Under the pieces are notes generated by a model that was not told the origin of the DNA, did no database searches, and saw nothing but the letters and a program-made list of their open reading frames with translations. Position numbers and translations under genes: made by a program. A stretch of 64,000 nt of DNA from DATMNR01 sp963702765 (GTDB lineage Bacteria; Chloroflexota; Ktedonobacteria; Ktedonobacterales; Ktedonobacteraceae), in assembly GCA_963702765.1 (NCBI GenBank), contig CAVPEB010000028.1, positions 11,713 to 75,712 on the forward strand, given 5' to 3'. Positions 19,192-29,095 of the stretch are shown here, piece after piece (the stretch's first letter is position 1; each line of letters opens with the position of its first letter).

Positions 19192-20659
19192 CTATCCTCG
19201 TGTGCGCGCCAGCTCGCGTTCCTCTTGCTTGTCTCGCTTATCAACATTGCGATCCCGGCGGAAGTAATGTCGAAGATTGAGTTCTCCTTTATCCCACATT
19301 ACCAATATCATACTGGCATTGAAAATCGATGAGTAGGTCCCGCTAATGATACCTACTAACAAAGCCAGCGTGAATGGGCGAATAGATGGCGCCGCCAAAC
19401 AGAGTAAGCGCGCTCAAGGTAAAGATTACGGTCAGTGACGTATTCAGTGAACGGGCCATAGTTTGCACCAGGCTGGCATTCACAACCTGGTCGAATGTTT
19501 CAGAGGTGCGACGTTGCATATTTTCTCGAATACGATCAAACACCACAATTGTGTCATGCACTGAGAAACCTACGACGGTCAACAATGCTGTGATAAACAG
19601 CGCATCTATCTGGAAGTTTATCAACCAGCCAAGAATTGAGAAAACACCTAGCACTACCAGTACGTCATGCAATAGTGCGACAATCGCGCTCGTTCCGTAA
19701 CGCCATGGCCTATCTACCTTGCGAAACGAGAACCAAATCCACAGCAGGATGAACCCCGATGCTGCAAGAACAGCCAGGAAAGCATTTCGAGTAGTCTCTG
19801 ATGCTACTGAACCAGAAACTACTGCTGTACTTAACTGCTGCATGTAGATACCATTATTGATAAAATGCGCCTGCATCTGGAGCAACTTGTTAGAGTTTAG
19901 CTCAGAACGAGTCAACAGGGTGACTGTTTGGGTTGTCGTTCCCTGCGTCACATCGACAACCTGAACAGGAATATTGGCAGGGTTAGGTTGGGTTGTAGGG
20001 GTTGTAGTCGGCGTTACTGTTGGTGTTACATCCAACAACTGGTCCTTGTCCACTCGCAGGTGTTGCACTGGCTTTGGCTGTCGGGGACGCCGTTGGCGTA
20101 TGTGTAGCTGTAGCAGTTGCTGTAGGTGTTGCTGCGGCTACAGTGGCAGATCCTTTGGTCGGATCAGATGTATCGCGGGAATCTTACTCAGTGTAGTTTG
20201 AATGTCATTGACATTAGGAGTGACACCGCTATTGAATTTCGTTGCTGTGGCAACCGTTACTGTCGCAAGTGTGATCCCTGCCCAGTCACAGGTTGCAAGA
20301 TCAGATTATCGATATTAATAGCAAGCTGAGAACCGTACTTTGCTTTCAAATCATTGGTAATTGTGTTCTGAACATTTGAGTCGATCTCTGTATTGAAGCG
20401 AATCCAGACAGTATCTCCGGCAACTAATTGAGGATTGTCACCGGTTACTATCTGCAAATCCTCTAATTTGAACGGTGCTACCAGAGCTGTCATTTCTGGG
20501 ATAGTGACAGCTTTTTCAGGGCGGTACTCGACATTTGCGCCACCTACAAAGTCGATACCAACATTAAGACCCTTGAACGATCAAGGAGATCGTACCAGGA
20601 ACAATGATAATCAATGATATAAGAATAAACAGGTAACGTTTTCCGACAAGGTCAAACAC
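19192..20659 (-). pseudogene. secF: Protein translocase subunit SecF, at least five frameshifts
   Basis: Pieces of SecF lie in order but in different frames. GTG 20659 starts VFDLVGKRYLFILISLIII (TM1). A shift at 20569 leads to LNVGIDFVGGANVEYRPEK; another near 20277 leads to ITLATVTVATATKFNSG. Shifts near 20165 and 20040 flank a Thr/Pro-rich stretch. The membrane core (IVALLHDVLVVLGVFSIL, HDTIVVFDRIRENMQRR) follows, and a shift near 19390 leads to SIRPFTLALLVGIISGTYSS. Together with SecD it drives late steps of Sec export using the proton gradient. It follows secD by 25 bp. AGAGGA precedes the GTG. The shifts are either assembly errors or real decay. Confidence 0.78.
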
Positions 20660-20684
20660 GGCTTTTTCCTCTCTACATTAAACA

Positions 20685-22077
20685 TCAAACAGTGCTATTT
20701 CGCCGCGCAAGCGATGCCGAAGACGTAGCAATCGAGCCAGGAGGAAGCCCAAACAACGCTGGGTGACTGACTACACCGGTTGGCACAAGTAAATTCAAGA
20801 AGGTGCGTGTCACGACAACGGCTGTAAACATACTGATCAAAACACCCAGGAACAGCGTCGTGGCAAACCCAACGATAATCGTTGCACCAAAATTACTTCC
20901 GAAAGCGAAGAGTACCGCACATGTAATAAGCGTCGAGATATTGGAATCTCGAATAGATGGCCATGCACGCTTCCACCCTACATCAATAGCTGAGGAAAGG
21001 AGTCTTCCTGCGCGCAATTCTTCTTTGACTCGTTCAAAGATAAGCACGTTTGCATCTACTGCCATACCAATTGAAAGCACGAACCCCGTGATGCCTGCCA
21101 GTGAAAGCACAACACCGAGCAATTTGAAAACTGCAAAGGTGAATATTGCATATAGCATGAGTGCTACGTCAGCTAGTAAGCCTGGCAATCGATAGTACAG
21201 GAGCATGAATAACATGACAATTCCCAGACCAATCGCTGCCGCAATCTCGCTTTTGACGATAGAGTCCTGGCCAAGAGTGGGTCCAACCGTTTCTATACTT
21301 GCAATCGTGAGCGGAATCTTTAATGCGCCATATTTTAACACCGTCACAATCTGCGTGGCCTGGTCGGTTGTAAAGTTTCCTGTGATTACACCAGGTCCAG
21401 TGATCGCGTTTTGGATTACTGCAGACTCAATGACTTGTTTGTCTAGTGTGACTGTCAGGTACTGTCCAACATTTTGGCCGGTGAATGTTCCAAAACGACT
21501 TATGGCATCGCCTTGCATTTCGAAGCTAATTTGAGGTCTACCTGCCTGATCCTGGCTGACATATACCTGGCTAGAATCGAGATCGGCGCCTGTGAAGTGT
21601 GGTTTGCCGTTTGGATTATATTGCGTCGTATTGCGAAGGATCAAATGTTGAACCTATCGCAGCAGGTGAGGATCCAGTACTCCAGAACTCAAGATTCCCC
21701 GTTTTTAGCAGTGAATTCACTTCTTCGGTCTGGTTTCCAACAAGTCCCGGTAGTTCTACAGAAAGGGCTGGTTGGCCATTGGTTGTGATGATGCGAATGT
21801 TGGGTTCGCTTACTCCCAATCCACCATTCACGCGCTGTTCGATGTTATCACGAACTGCTGGCATTGCTTCATTGAGCGTTGCCGTATCGAAATGCCCATC
21901 TGGTACAAGTAAAGCGCTTACTCCACCCTGTAAGTCAAGTCCCAACTTTATCTGTGGTGGGTTGCTGATACCTAAAGCGGGTATATTTATGCCGGGTGAA
22001 TTTGGTAAGACAATATAGAATGCACTGGCTCCTAACAAAATAATGAAGAGGAGAAGTGCAAGAGTTCCTCGGCGCAT
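20685..22077 (-). pseudogene. secD: Protein translocase subunit SecD, one frameshift
   Basis: The ATG at 22077 starts a signal-anchor-like helix (ALLLFIILLGASAFYIVL). IKLGLDLQGGVSALLVPDG follows, which is the SecD family signature. After STFDPSQYDA the frame changes near 21630 and continues QYNPNGKPHFTGADL. Then come the SecDF core motifs: the GPTLGQDSI region, SLAGITGFVLSIGMAVDANV, FERVKEELRAG and several helices. The exposed P1-type domain is shorter than in E. coli SecD, as in many non-proteobacterial proteins. First gene of a secD-secF pair. The single shift may be an error in the sequence. Confidence 0.82.
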
Positions 22078-22481
22078 AAGAATTTTATCCCCTTATTTAA
22101 TATCTATCGTCATAGACTTTAGCACACAAGTTGAAACAGACGTGGTGCATACACAATGATACATTTGATTTCTGTGCAGTATAGCATAGTTGTTTGTACG
22201 TTGCATATCCCAATTTGGTGCCAACGGATGACTTTCGTTCTATCCGTATATATACGCTAATGTAACTTACTGCGTTGTATTACGTAAGTTGAAAAGAGAT
22301 TTCTCTCATTCCATACATTGGAAATTGTCTGAAATTCTGAAATCCAGTGAAGTGCATATGTAACATCAAACTGTTACAATAGAGATTGCAAACGTCGAAG
22401 TTTCTCTCCGATTTTCTTAAGCCGAACAAGTCAAGCCTATTTTTTTAATGTCTTTTTCTTTTTTAAGGAGCAATAGAACCA
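22078..22481. other. Divergent promoter region between secD and ABC exporter genes
   Basis: About 400 bp, AT-rich, no gene. It contains two inverted repeats: 22264-22270 / 22284-22290 (AACTTAC / GTAAGTT) and the operator-like palindrome at 22359-22378. Confidence 0.5.
22359..22378. promoter_or_regulatory. Operator-like palindrome TGTAACA-N6-TGTTACA
   Basis: Perfect 7-bp arms with a 6-bp spacer, overlapping a TACAAT (22375-22380) that could be the -10 box of the ABC exporter promoter, about 100 bp before its start. The form fits a dimeric repressor or a Crp-like regulator; which one is unknown. Confidence 0.4.
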
Positions 22482-23231
22482 GTGCAAGAACATACAACTG
22501 CGGTAAATACTTCTCAGCAAGATTCAAATAGCAAAATTGTTATGGATGTGCGTGATATCACGAAGAGCCTGCCTCTGGGTCGCGAACGCATCGAAATTTT
22601 AAAAGGCATCAGCTTCCAGATTATGAGCGGAGAATTCGTCTCCATCATGGGACCATCCGGCTCAGGAAAAAGCACGCTTTTGGGGATCATCGCAGGGTTA
22701 GACAATCCTACAAGTGGACAGGTTTTCATCGATGGGATCGACATTACCACAATGAGTGAAGGTAAGCTGGCTTCTGTGCGTAACAACAAAATTGGCATGG
22801 TTTTCCAGGCTTTTAACCTTATTCCAACCTTGACAGCTCAGGAGAATGTAGAGGTGCCGCTGTATGTTGGTAAGCATAAAGGCTCTCCATCGGAGCGCTC
22901 TAAAGAACTTCTGGCTCTTGTAGGACTCTCACACCGTCTGAATCACAGGCCAAATCAGCTATCTGGTGGTGAGCAGCAGCGTGTTGCCATCGCCCGAGCT
23001 TTGGCCACCGACCCCGCCTTTGTCCTGGCCGATGAGCCGACTGGAAACCTTGATGCAAAAAATAGCGAGAATGTGCTACAACTGATAGCGTTCTTGCGCG
23101 CTCAGACAGGCAAAACCTTTATAATCGCAACGCATGATCAAAATGTCGCTGCACATGCTGGCCGTATAATTCGTCTCCTGGATGGGAAAATTGCTTCCAT
23201 TGAAAATGCAGTTGGGAGCGTCAGTCAATGA
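22482..23231 (+). CDS. ABC transporter ATP-binding protein, MacB/LolD type
   Basis: 249 residues. Walker A GPSGSGKST (about residue 65), Q-loop VFQAFNLIPTLTAQENVEVP, signature LSGGEQQRVAIARAL, Walker B VLADEPTGNLD and the H-loop ATHD are all intact. This layout is that of the LolD/MacB/FtsE branch, which pairs with FtsX-like permeases to move substrates out of the membrane or pull on envelope proteins. The GTG start at 22482 follows AAGGAGCAATAGAACCA. It overlaps the permease gene by 4 bp (23228-23231). Because that permease is interrupted, the ATPase probably has no working partner from this locus. Confidence 0.92.
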   Translation: MQEHTTAVNTSQQDSNSKIVMDVRDITKSLPLGRERIEILKGISFQIMSGEFVSIMGPSGSGKSTLLGIIAGLDNPTSGQVFIDGIDITTMSEGKLASVRNNKIGMVFQAFNLIPTLTAQENVEVPLYVGKHKGSPSERSKELLALVGLSHRLNHRPNQLSGGEQQRVAIARALATDPAFVLADEPTGNLDAKNSENVLQLIAFLRAQTGKTFIIATHDQNVAAHAGRIIRLLDGKIASIENAVGSVSQ

Positions 23232-23360
23232 AAACCTCGATGTATTTCAATTACACGACGCGCTCGTTGCTGCGTGGCGGCCAGCGCACGATATTGGCTG
23301 TGTTTTGTGTGGCAGTGGGAGTAATGGCAATTGTCGCTCTCCAACTCGTAGGGTTGCTAA

Positions 23361-23613
23361 CATTTGACGAACACCTGTTCCTATGCTCTACTTTCTTTAT
23401 GTTTGATGCACAAGTAATGCATTCCTGGCCTGAGTGATCAGGCCAGAAATCTGGGTCGTATATCGGTCCAGATCTGCGGCGCGCGGCGCGCCCGCAACAG
23501 GCTGATCGCGGCTTGCCCACATGCAGTGGGAACAAAGTGAGCAGTATCCTGCGCTGTGCTCGCGACATCTGCGAGGAGAGTCTAGGATAGTACTCCCTTT
23601 CAGCAACGATTAA
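23361..23613. mobile_element. 253-bp unclassified insertion in the permease gene
   Basis: This segment interrupts the permease between codons for GLL and MVNNAL. It is flanked by a 3-bp direct repeat TAA (23358-23360 and 23611-23613). It carries no gene. Inside is a perfect 8-bp hairpin TGGCCTGA-GTGA-TCAGGCCA (23429-23448) and a GC-rich patch (GGCGCGCGGCGCGCC). No terminal inverted repeats are obvious. It behaves like a MITE or other small non-autonomous element. Confidence 0.55.
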
Positions 23614-23676
23614 TGGTGAATAATGCTCTCACAACTGAGACCTCCCCGGCCTAAAAGGCGTGGGGGTTCCTGTTGC

Positions 23677-25251
23677 TCATCCAACGCTTCCTTGTTCTCC
23701 GTCAGGAAAACAAGGCTCTTGGTGGGGATAGGCAGGACTTTCGAGCCGACGCGCTCGAGCACAGGCAGCTTTGCCAGAAGCCGACACGCCCATGCTTTGG
23801 GGCAAGGTTTGCCCCTCATTCGCACGTTGTTGTATCCCTTCCATCACGGCTCGCAGACGCGGCTCCGCATCTTCCCAGACAGACTGGGTGACAGAGGGAA
23901 TGGTTTGCTCTGGTTCCAGGTAGGCCAGCAGGAATGCTGAGTACAGGTCACGCTGCACCGGCCCGCATCCACATGCACAGCGATGCCATCGCTGTGATCT
24001 GGGTTTCTTCACATAGCGCCCACACTGATGGCAATACTGTGAGAGTTTGGTCTGGGAGGCAGAGACTTCACTCAGGGATCCGCCAGTTTTCGCAACTATG
24101 CGGGCCAGATGTACTACAAACATCCCTGGAGCGCGAAGTCCGATGCTTCGACCATACTGTTTCTGCCATCCTTTGAACGAAGTTTTCTCTATGTTGATCG
24201 TCTTGCCCATCTTGACGATAGCATGAGCTAACTTGCCATGTAGGCTCTTACGATGGGCTGCGAGTCTGCGCTCTGTATTAGCGTACTGTTGCCTGGTTGC
24301 TTTGTACTGTTTGCTCTCTTTCCAGCGTAAGCGGGTCTTGCCATGCTTCTTCACACGCCTTTTCTCGTCGTAGTTCTCGGGATTGTTGGCGCGTCTCTGG
24401 CGGTCCATCTTGCGCTGCAATCGTCGTTTTTCGCGGGCATTGGTCTCAAGTTCCTGACAGAAGGTGACGAGATCGGCCTTGCCTTCGCGTGACACAATGG
24501 CAAGCGTCTGGGGGCCGATATCCAGGCCAACCGTCTCGACGCCAGTCTTCTCATGCTTTTTCTTCGTGAAAGCATGGCCCTCTAAGACGAGCTGTACGTA
24601 GTACCGATTTCCATCACAATCAGCTCCTTGCGCCTGTGTGCTGGGTGCCTTGCGCCGAATCAGGCGGACATACTTGATCTTGTGGCGTAGACCATGCTGC
24701 ACAACCGGATCATGCCAGTCGATGAGAGCCGGAATAACTTGCTCATTCCAGAGCAGGAAGCCGCCATCGCCCGCATTGGGGTCGAGCACGAAGCGCAGGC
24801 CGACGTCGTTGCGCTTGCCAGCCACGCTGTCAATGCCGCGCCCTTTGCTTCTGAATCGCACCCGTTTGGCTTTGCCCACGGCCACGCGATTGACGGCTTG
24901 ATAGGCCCGTGTGGCGAGCGTCTGCGCCATCGTGCTCTCGATGTGGTCGGCAATCCACGAGACGCGGGCAGCTTTGGCGTACTCATGCAGTTCGTATTCC
25001 GAAAAGTGATACGTCTTGCGCAGTGCAGAGAAGGCTTGTGCTCGTTCCTGTTTGCGCGTCCGTGGGATGGCACGCGCCTGTGCCCATGCCGGATCGTTGC
25101 GCATGCAGCGCAGACGTTTGTTCGCTTCCGAGAGCAGAGCGTTATACAGACACCGAGCCGCTTCCAGGTGCGCACGCACATGACGCTCCTTGGCCCAATC
25201 CACACGGAGAGGCAATTCGAGGAGAAAAGTCGGGGTCTTCGCTCGCTTCAT
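23677..25251 (-). CDS. tnpB: RNA-guided endonuclease TnpB (copy 1), intact
   Basis: 524 residues. Split RuvC centre: Asp244 in VGLDIGPQT, Glu355 in NIEKTSFKGWQKQYG, Asp435 in GPVQRDLYSAF. A zinc finger C407xxC410...C425xC427 lies between the last two. The Arg/Lys-rich bridge (KRRLQRKMDRQRRANN) is at about 275-290. TnpB is a nuclease guided by an RNA made from the element's right end; it cuts DNA next to the target motif and favours retention of the element. The last 60 or so residues form a basic tail that overlaps the probable guide-RNA region. ATG 25251 follows GGCGGAGCACC. All key residues are present. Confidence 0.88.
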   Translation of the reverse strand: MKRAKTPTFLLELPLRVDWAKERHVRAHLEAARCLYNALLSEANKRLRCMRNDPAWAQARAIPRTRKQERAQAFSALRKTYHFSEYELHEYAKAARVSWIADHIESTMAQTLATRAYQAVNRVAVGKAKRVRFRSKGRGIDSVAGKRNDVGLRFVLDPNAGDGGFLLWNEQVIPALIDWHDPVVQHGLRHKIKYVRLIRRKAPSTQAQGADCDGNRYYVQLVLEGHAFTKKKHEKTGVETVGLDIGPQTLAIVSREGKADLVTFCQELETNAREKRRLQRKMDRQRRANNPENYDEKRRVKKHGKTRLRWKESKQYKATRQQYANTERRLAAHRKSLHGKLAHAIVKMGKTINIEKTSFKGWQKQYGRSIGLRAPGMFVVHLARIVAKTGGSLSEVSASQTKLSQYCHQCGRYVKKPRSQRWHRCACGCGPVQRDLYSAFLLAYLEPEQTIPSVTQSVWEDAEPRLRAVMEGIQQRANEGQTLPQSMGVSASGKAACARARRLESPAYPHQEPCFPDGEQGSVG

Positions 25252-25307
25252 GGTGCTCCGCCTCTTCAGAGATGTGATGATGCTTCGTTACTAGTCAACT
25301 TCTTTGA

Positions 25308-25321
25308 AGAATATATGTTCT
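25308..25321 (-). promoter_or_regulatory. LexA-box-like palindrome upstream of tnpB copy 1
   Basis: On the minus strand it reads AGAACATATATTCT, about 60 bp before the tnpB ATG. A similar site (AGAATATACGTTCT) lies before tnpB copy 2. Both are one mismatch from GAAC-N4-GTTC, the SOS box of Gram-positive-type LexA. Confidence 0.35.
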
Positions 25322-27384
25322 AATGATACCATGACAGGCGTTTCCCGTCAAGCCTAGGGGACTGCATTTTCCTCCCCGCTCCGCCTTTCAAGGAACGGCG
25401 GTTCATCCCCGGTCATTGCAATGACCGGGGCTTTCCCACTCGGCTTTCTGTAATGTGCGTGACGCTAATGGTGGTGATGTTGCTATAACTTCTCAAACCA
25501 GGCCATTCACATCGGATGACCTCAGCTTTTTCAGTCAGCTCAAAAATAATGGAACTATTACAAACTTCACTGCTGTGACTAGCGCTACCGGATCTACCAC
25601 AAATTCGACTTCGGTAACCAATTCTTTTTCCGTGTTATCTGTTGACCCGAGCAGTTATCCAATCGTAACATCTCCTACCTTCGTTAACCCGAGCAATGGC
25701 AGCATCTCAGGCCTGCTTACTGGTAACGGAGTGATCGTGGACACAGTCTTTGCTGATCAATATGGTAAGAAAGTAGGTGATACACTTACTGTTCATGTCG
25801 GTTCGCGAACGGGTGGGAATGAACGCGCAATGGATGTGAAGATAGTAGGAATTGCTACGGATTCGGGCACTCTGGCTCAGTCCAGCGGCGTAATGCTCGT
25901 TTCCAGCGAATTTTATAACGCCGCTTCTCCTAATGCTCCAGTCTACTTCGATACTGTCTATGTCACAACGACTGACCAGGCTCATACTGACCAGGCGGTG
26001 AAAGCAATCAATGCGCAATTCCCACTGGCGACGACACAAACGGCCGCTGATGCGCTGAAATCGCAGCAGAGCCTTGTCGATTTCATTAAGAAATTTCTGG
26101 AAATTGCCGGATTGTTGGCTCTGCTCATCGGTGGTGTCGGAATTGTGAACACCATGCAAGTATTGCTTTCCAGGCGTAAGATCGAGATAGCTATGCTTAA
26201 AACAACAGGCTATCGACGTCGGGATCTCTACTTGCTCTTTGGTTTAGAAGCTGGCCTGTTAGGATTTGTGGGTGGTGTCATTGGTGCTCTGGCAGCGACC
26301 GGTGTGAGTTTCCTTGTACGAAACCTGGTACAGCAAACATTCAACATCAACATTCCATTCATTTTGGATCCAATAACATTAGCGGGTGGCGTTTTAATCG
26401 GCCTTATCACGGCGTTGATCTTTGGGTTGATGCCAATTGTACAGGCGGGAAATATACGTCCATTGAATGTCATCCGGGAATTGCCAGAAGGCAGCCGCAC
26501 GGGGAGCATCTTACTGACAATTGCCCTGCTTATTATTCTTTCTGTGCTGTTTTGTTTGTTAGCTATTGTTGTCCTCAACGATGTCGTATTGGGCATCAGT
26601 GCGGTCTACGGTGCATTCATTTTCCTTGGCTTGCTAAGCATATTCTTTGGCTTAGTAGTGCTTCTGGTGAGCATACTGCCAGTACCAGAACGTTTCAATA
26701 TCAAATACCTGGTCATGCTAGTTATTGGTGTAGTCCTTGCTGTGTTGATAGCCCAGGTCTTACCAACTTTCGGCTATTTACTGCTCGGACTTATGGCGCT
26801 AGGATTTGTGGTTGTTTTGTTACCTCGCACCTGGAAGTCAAACACGAAAATAGCGTTGCGTAACGTCGGCCGCCAGCGGGCGCGTACAACTACAACATTA
26901 CTGGCGCTGTTTGTCGGCATCTTCACTATTGGCTTGATTCTGGTGCTTGGGCAAGATTTGCGCGATAAGATCAATAATTCCCTGGCTACCAGTTTAAACT
27001 ATAATGTGATTGCTATTGCAGGCAATAATGATGCGAATGTTTTGCAATCCCAATTGGGAACCATTCCGGGCCTGACAAAGCATACCCAGAATACAATTGC
27101 CTCTACTTCCCCGGCGGCTATCAATGATCAACCAATAGCTGAAGTTCTGAGAGATGTCCCATCTGGTTTTTCTATTCAAAGTTTAGGGCGTGAGGGTGTC
27201 GTCGAGTCCTTAAGTGGTGTTGAAGGCTACGATGTGGCAAATGGCCATATACCCGATACCAATAACTTGACTATTACAAAAAGTCGGACTTGAAAGCCCC
27301 TGTGATTTATCCAGGGGATGAAAAGTCGTTCCTTTGTTGGTGGAGAAGAAGGGTGGACCCCAAGCGAAACCGCTCTCGGAGGGT

Positions 27385-27429
27385 TTGACTGCCTGGCGGA
27401 GATGTGTTACTATAGAGAATATACGTTCT
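27385..27429 (+). promoter_or_regulatory. tnpB copy 2 promoter with LexA-box-like palindrome
   Basis: TTGACT at 27385-27390, a 17-bp spacer, TACTAT at 27408-27413. The palindrome AGAATATACGTTCT (27416-27429) sits just downstream of the -10, where a repressor would block transcription. The tnpB ATG is 30 bp further on. Confidence 0.4.
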
Positions 27430-27458
27430 ATCCAAGAGAAGCAACAAGAGAACGGTCT

Positions 27459-29095
27459 ATGCGCAAAAAGAGCCAGGCAGCGAGCGAGCAAAAGAAGGTG
27501 GCGAGCCAACGCACGCCGACCTTTCTGCTCGAGCTGCCTTTGCAGGTGAATGTTGGCCAGGCTGCCCGCCAGCGCGCCCACCTGGAAGCCGGACGGCAGT
27601 TCTACAACGCGGTCCTCTCCGAAGGACTCAAGCGGCTGCGGGCCATGCGGGCTGATCCAGTCTGGCAAGTCGCCCGTGCCATTCCACGCTCTCAGAGACA
27701 GGAGCGAGCCCGAGCATTTGCGGCGCTGCGCGAGCAGTATGGGTTTTCTGAGTACGCCTTGCACGAAGCCGGCAAACGACTTCGAGTGAGCTGGTTGGCC
27801 GAGCACATCGATGCGCTACTCGCGCAAACCCTGGCGAGTCGTGCCTATCGCTCCCTCAACCGCGTCTGCCTGGGACAGGCTCGCCGGGTGCGCTTTCGCA
27901 GTCATGGTCGTGGCCTCTCCAGCATCGAGAACAAACGCAACGATACTGGACTGCGCTTTGTGCTGCAGAAACCGGAAGACGGAAACCAGGGCTGTCTCAT
28001 CTGGAAAGACGACCACCTGCCTGCCCTCATCGACTGGGAGGACCCCGTCGTCAAGCATGGCCTGGATCAACGGATCAAATACGCCCGCCTGATCCAGCGC
28101 AAAGCGAGCAGTCCACAGGCGCAAGGGGCCGACGCTCAGGGCTATCGCTACTTCGTGCAACTCGCGCTGGAAGGCCTTCCCTACCACAAACCGAAACATC
28201 TCGTTGGACAAGACACCATCGGGGCGGACGTAGGACCCTCGACCATTGCCCTGGCCCCACGGGTTGGAGAGGCGAGTTTATCCGTCTTCTGCGAGGAGTT
28301 GGTTCCCGATGAGCAAGGCATTCGTCGCCTGCAACGCAAAATGGATCGGCAACGGCGAGCAGCCAATCCGAGCAACTATGATAGCCGGGGTCGCATCAAG
28401 AATCAGCGGGTGGAAAGAAGCCACTCACCTGGAAGCAGAGCAAGGGCTACCACAAGATCCGGCGATGCAAGGCGGAGAAAGAACGCAAACTGGCTGCGCA
28501 TCGCAAGAGCCTGCATGGTCGCAAAGTCCATGAGATTGTGGCCGTGGGGAACACGGTCATCCTCGAAAAGCTTTCCTATAGAGGCTGGCAGAAACAGTAC
28601 GGCAGAAGTGTGGGACTTCGAGCACCAGGGATGTTTGTAGCACAGCTCAAGCGCACCGTTGCGAGTACGGGCGGCATCCTCATCGAAGTTTCTCCCCGGC
28701 AGGCCAAGCTCAGTCAGTTTTGCCACGGGTGCGGACGGCACGTCAAAAAGCCGCTTTCCCAGCGGTGGCACGAGTGCGCCTGTGGAGTGGGTCCCGTCCA
28801 GCGGGATCTGTATTCGGCGTATCTGGCTTGTACCCTGGATCAAGATCATCTCCTTCCCTCGTGTGCCCAGGCGGTCATTCTCTGGGAAGATGCGGAGGCG
28901 CGTCTGCGGGCCGCACACGAACGGGTAGCGCAACGGACGAAAGAGGGGCAGGTCTTGCCTCGAAGCTTTGGCATCCCCAGAGCCGGAGTCCGTCGGCCTC
29001 AAAGTCTGAGCGAACCCACACAAGAGCCAACCTTGCTGCTCACGCAGGGCAAGTTGGAAGCGTGGAGGGACTACTCAGAACCCCCCGTTCTTTAG
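27459..29095 (+). pseudogene. tnpB: RNA-guided endonuclease TnpB (copy 2), one frameshift
   Basis: Homologous throughout to copies 1 and 3. The N-terminal region starts at ATG 27459 (MRKKSQAASEQKK, then RTPTFLLELPLQV). RuvC-I is present with IGADVGPSTIAL, and the bridge is RRLQRKMDRQRRAANP. The frame breaks near 28400-28412 after GRIKNQ. In the other frame the family sequence resumes (KKPLTWKQSKGY, then HRKSLHGRKVHEIV), followed by LEKLSYRGWQKQYGR (RuvC-II), the CHGC/CAC zinc finger and VGPVQRDLYSAY (RuvC-III). The broken protein would lack the second and third catalytic residues, so this copy is probably inactive unless the shift is a sequence error. Confidence 0.82.

Larger units (their letters stand above)
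23635..25449 (-). mobile_element. IS200/IS605-type TnpB-only element (copy 1)
   Basis: 1,815-bp insertion in the permease gene, with tnpB on the minus strand. On that strand the left end starts directly after ATTAC (AGAAAGCCGAGTGGGAAAGC) and contains a strong hairpin (CCCCGGTCATTG and its complement, about 25403-25426). The right end closes with GGAACCCCCACGCC-TTTTAGGC and GGGGAGGTCTCAG. There is no target duplication, as in this family. There is no tnpA in the element, so movement would need TnpA in trans. Confidence 0.8.

Noticed and set aside
24694..25323. 209-codon frame antisense to tnpB copy 1
   Set aside because: Shadow of the conserved tnpB frame; no family features.
27318..27458. 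Extension of the tnpB copy 2 frame upstream to 27318
   Set aside because: This part lies in the element's left end with its hairpin and promoter; homology to copies 1 and 3 begins only after ATG 27459.
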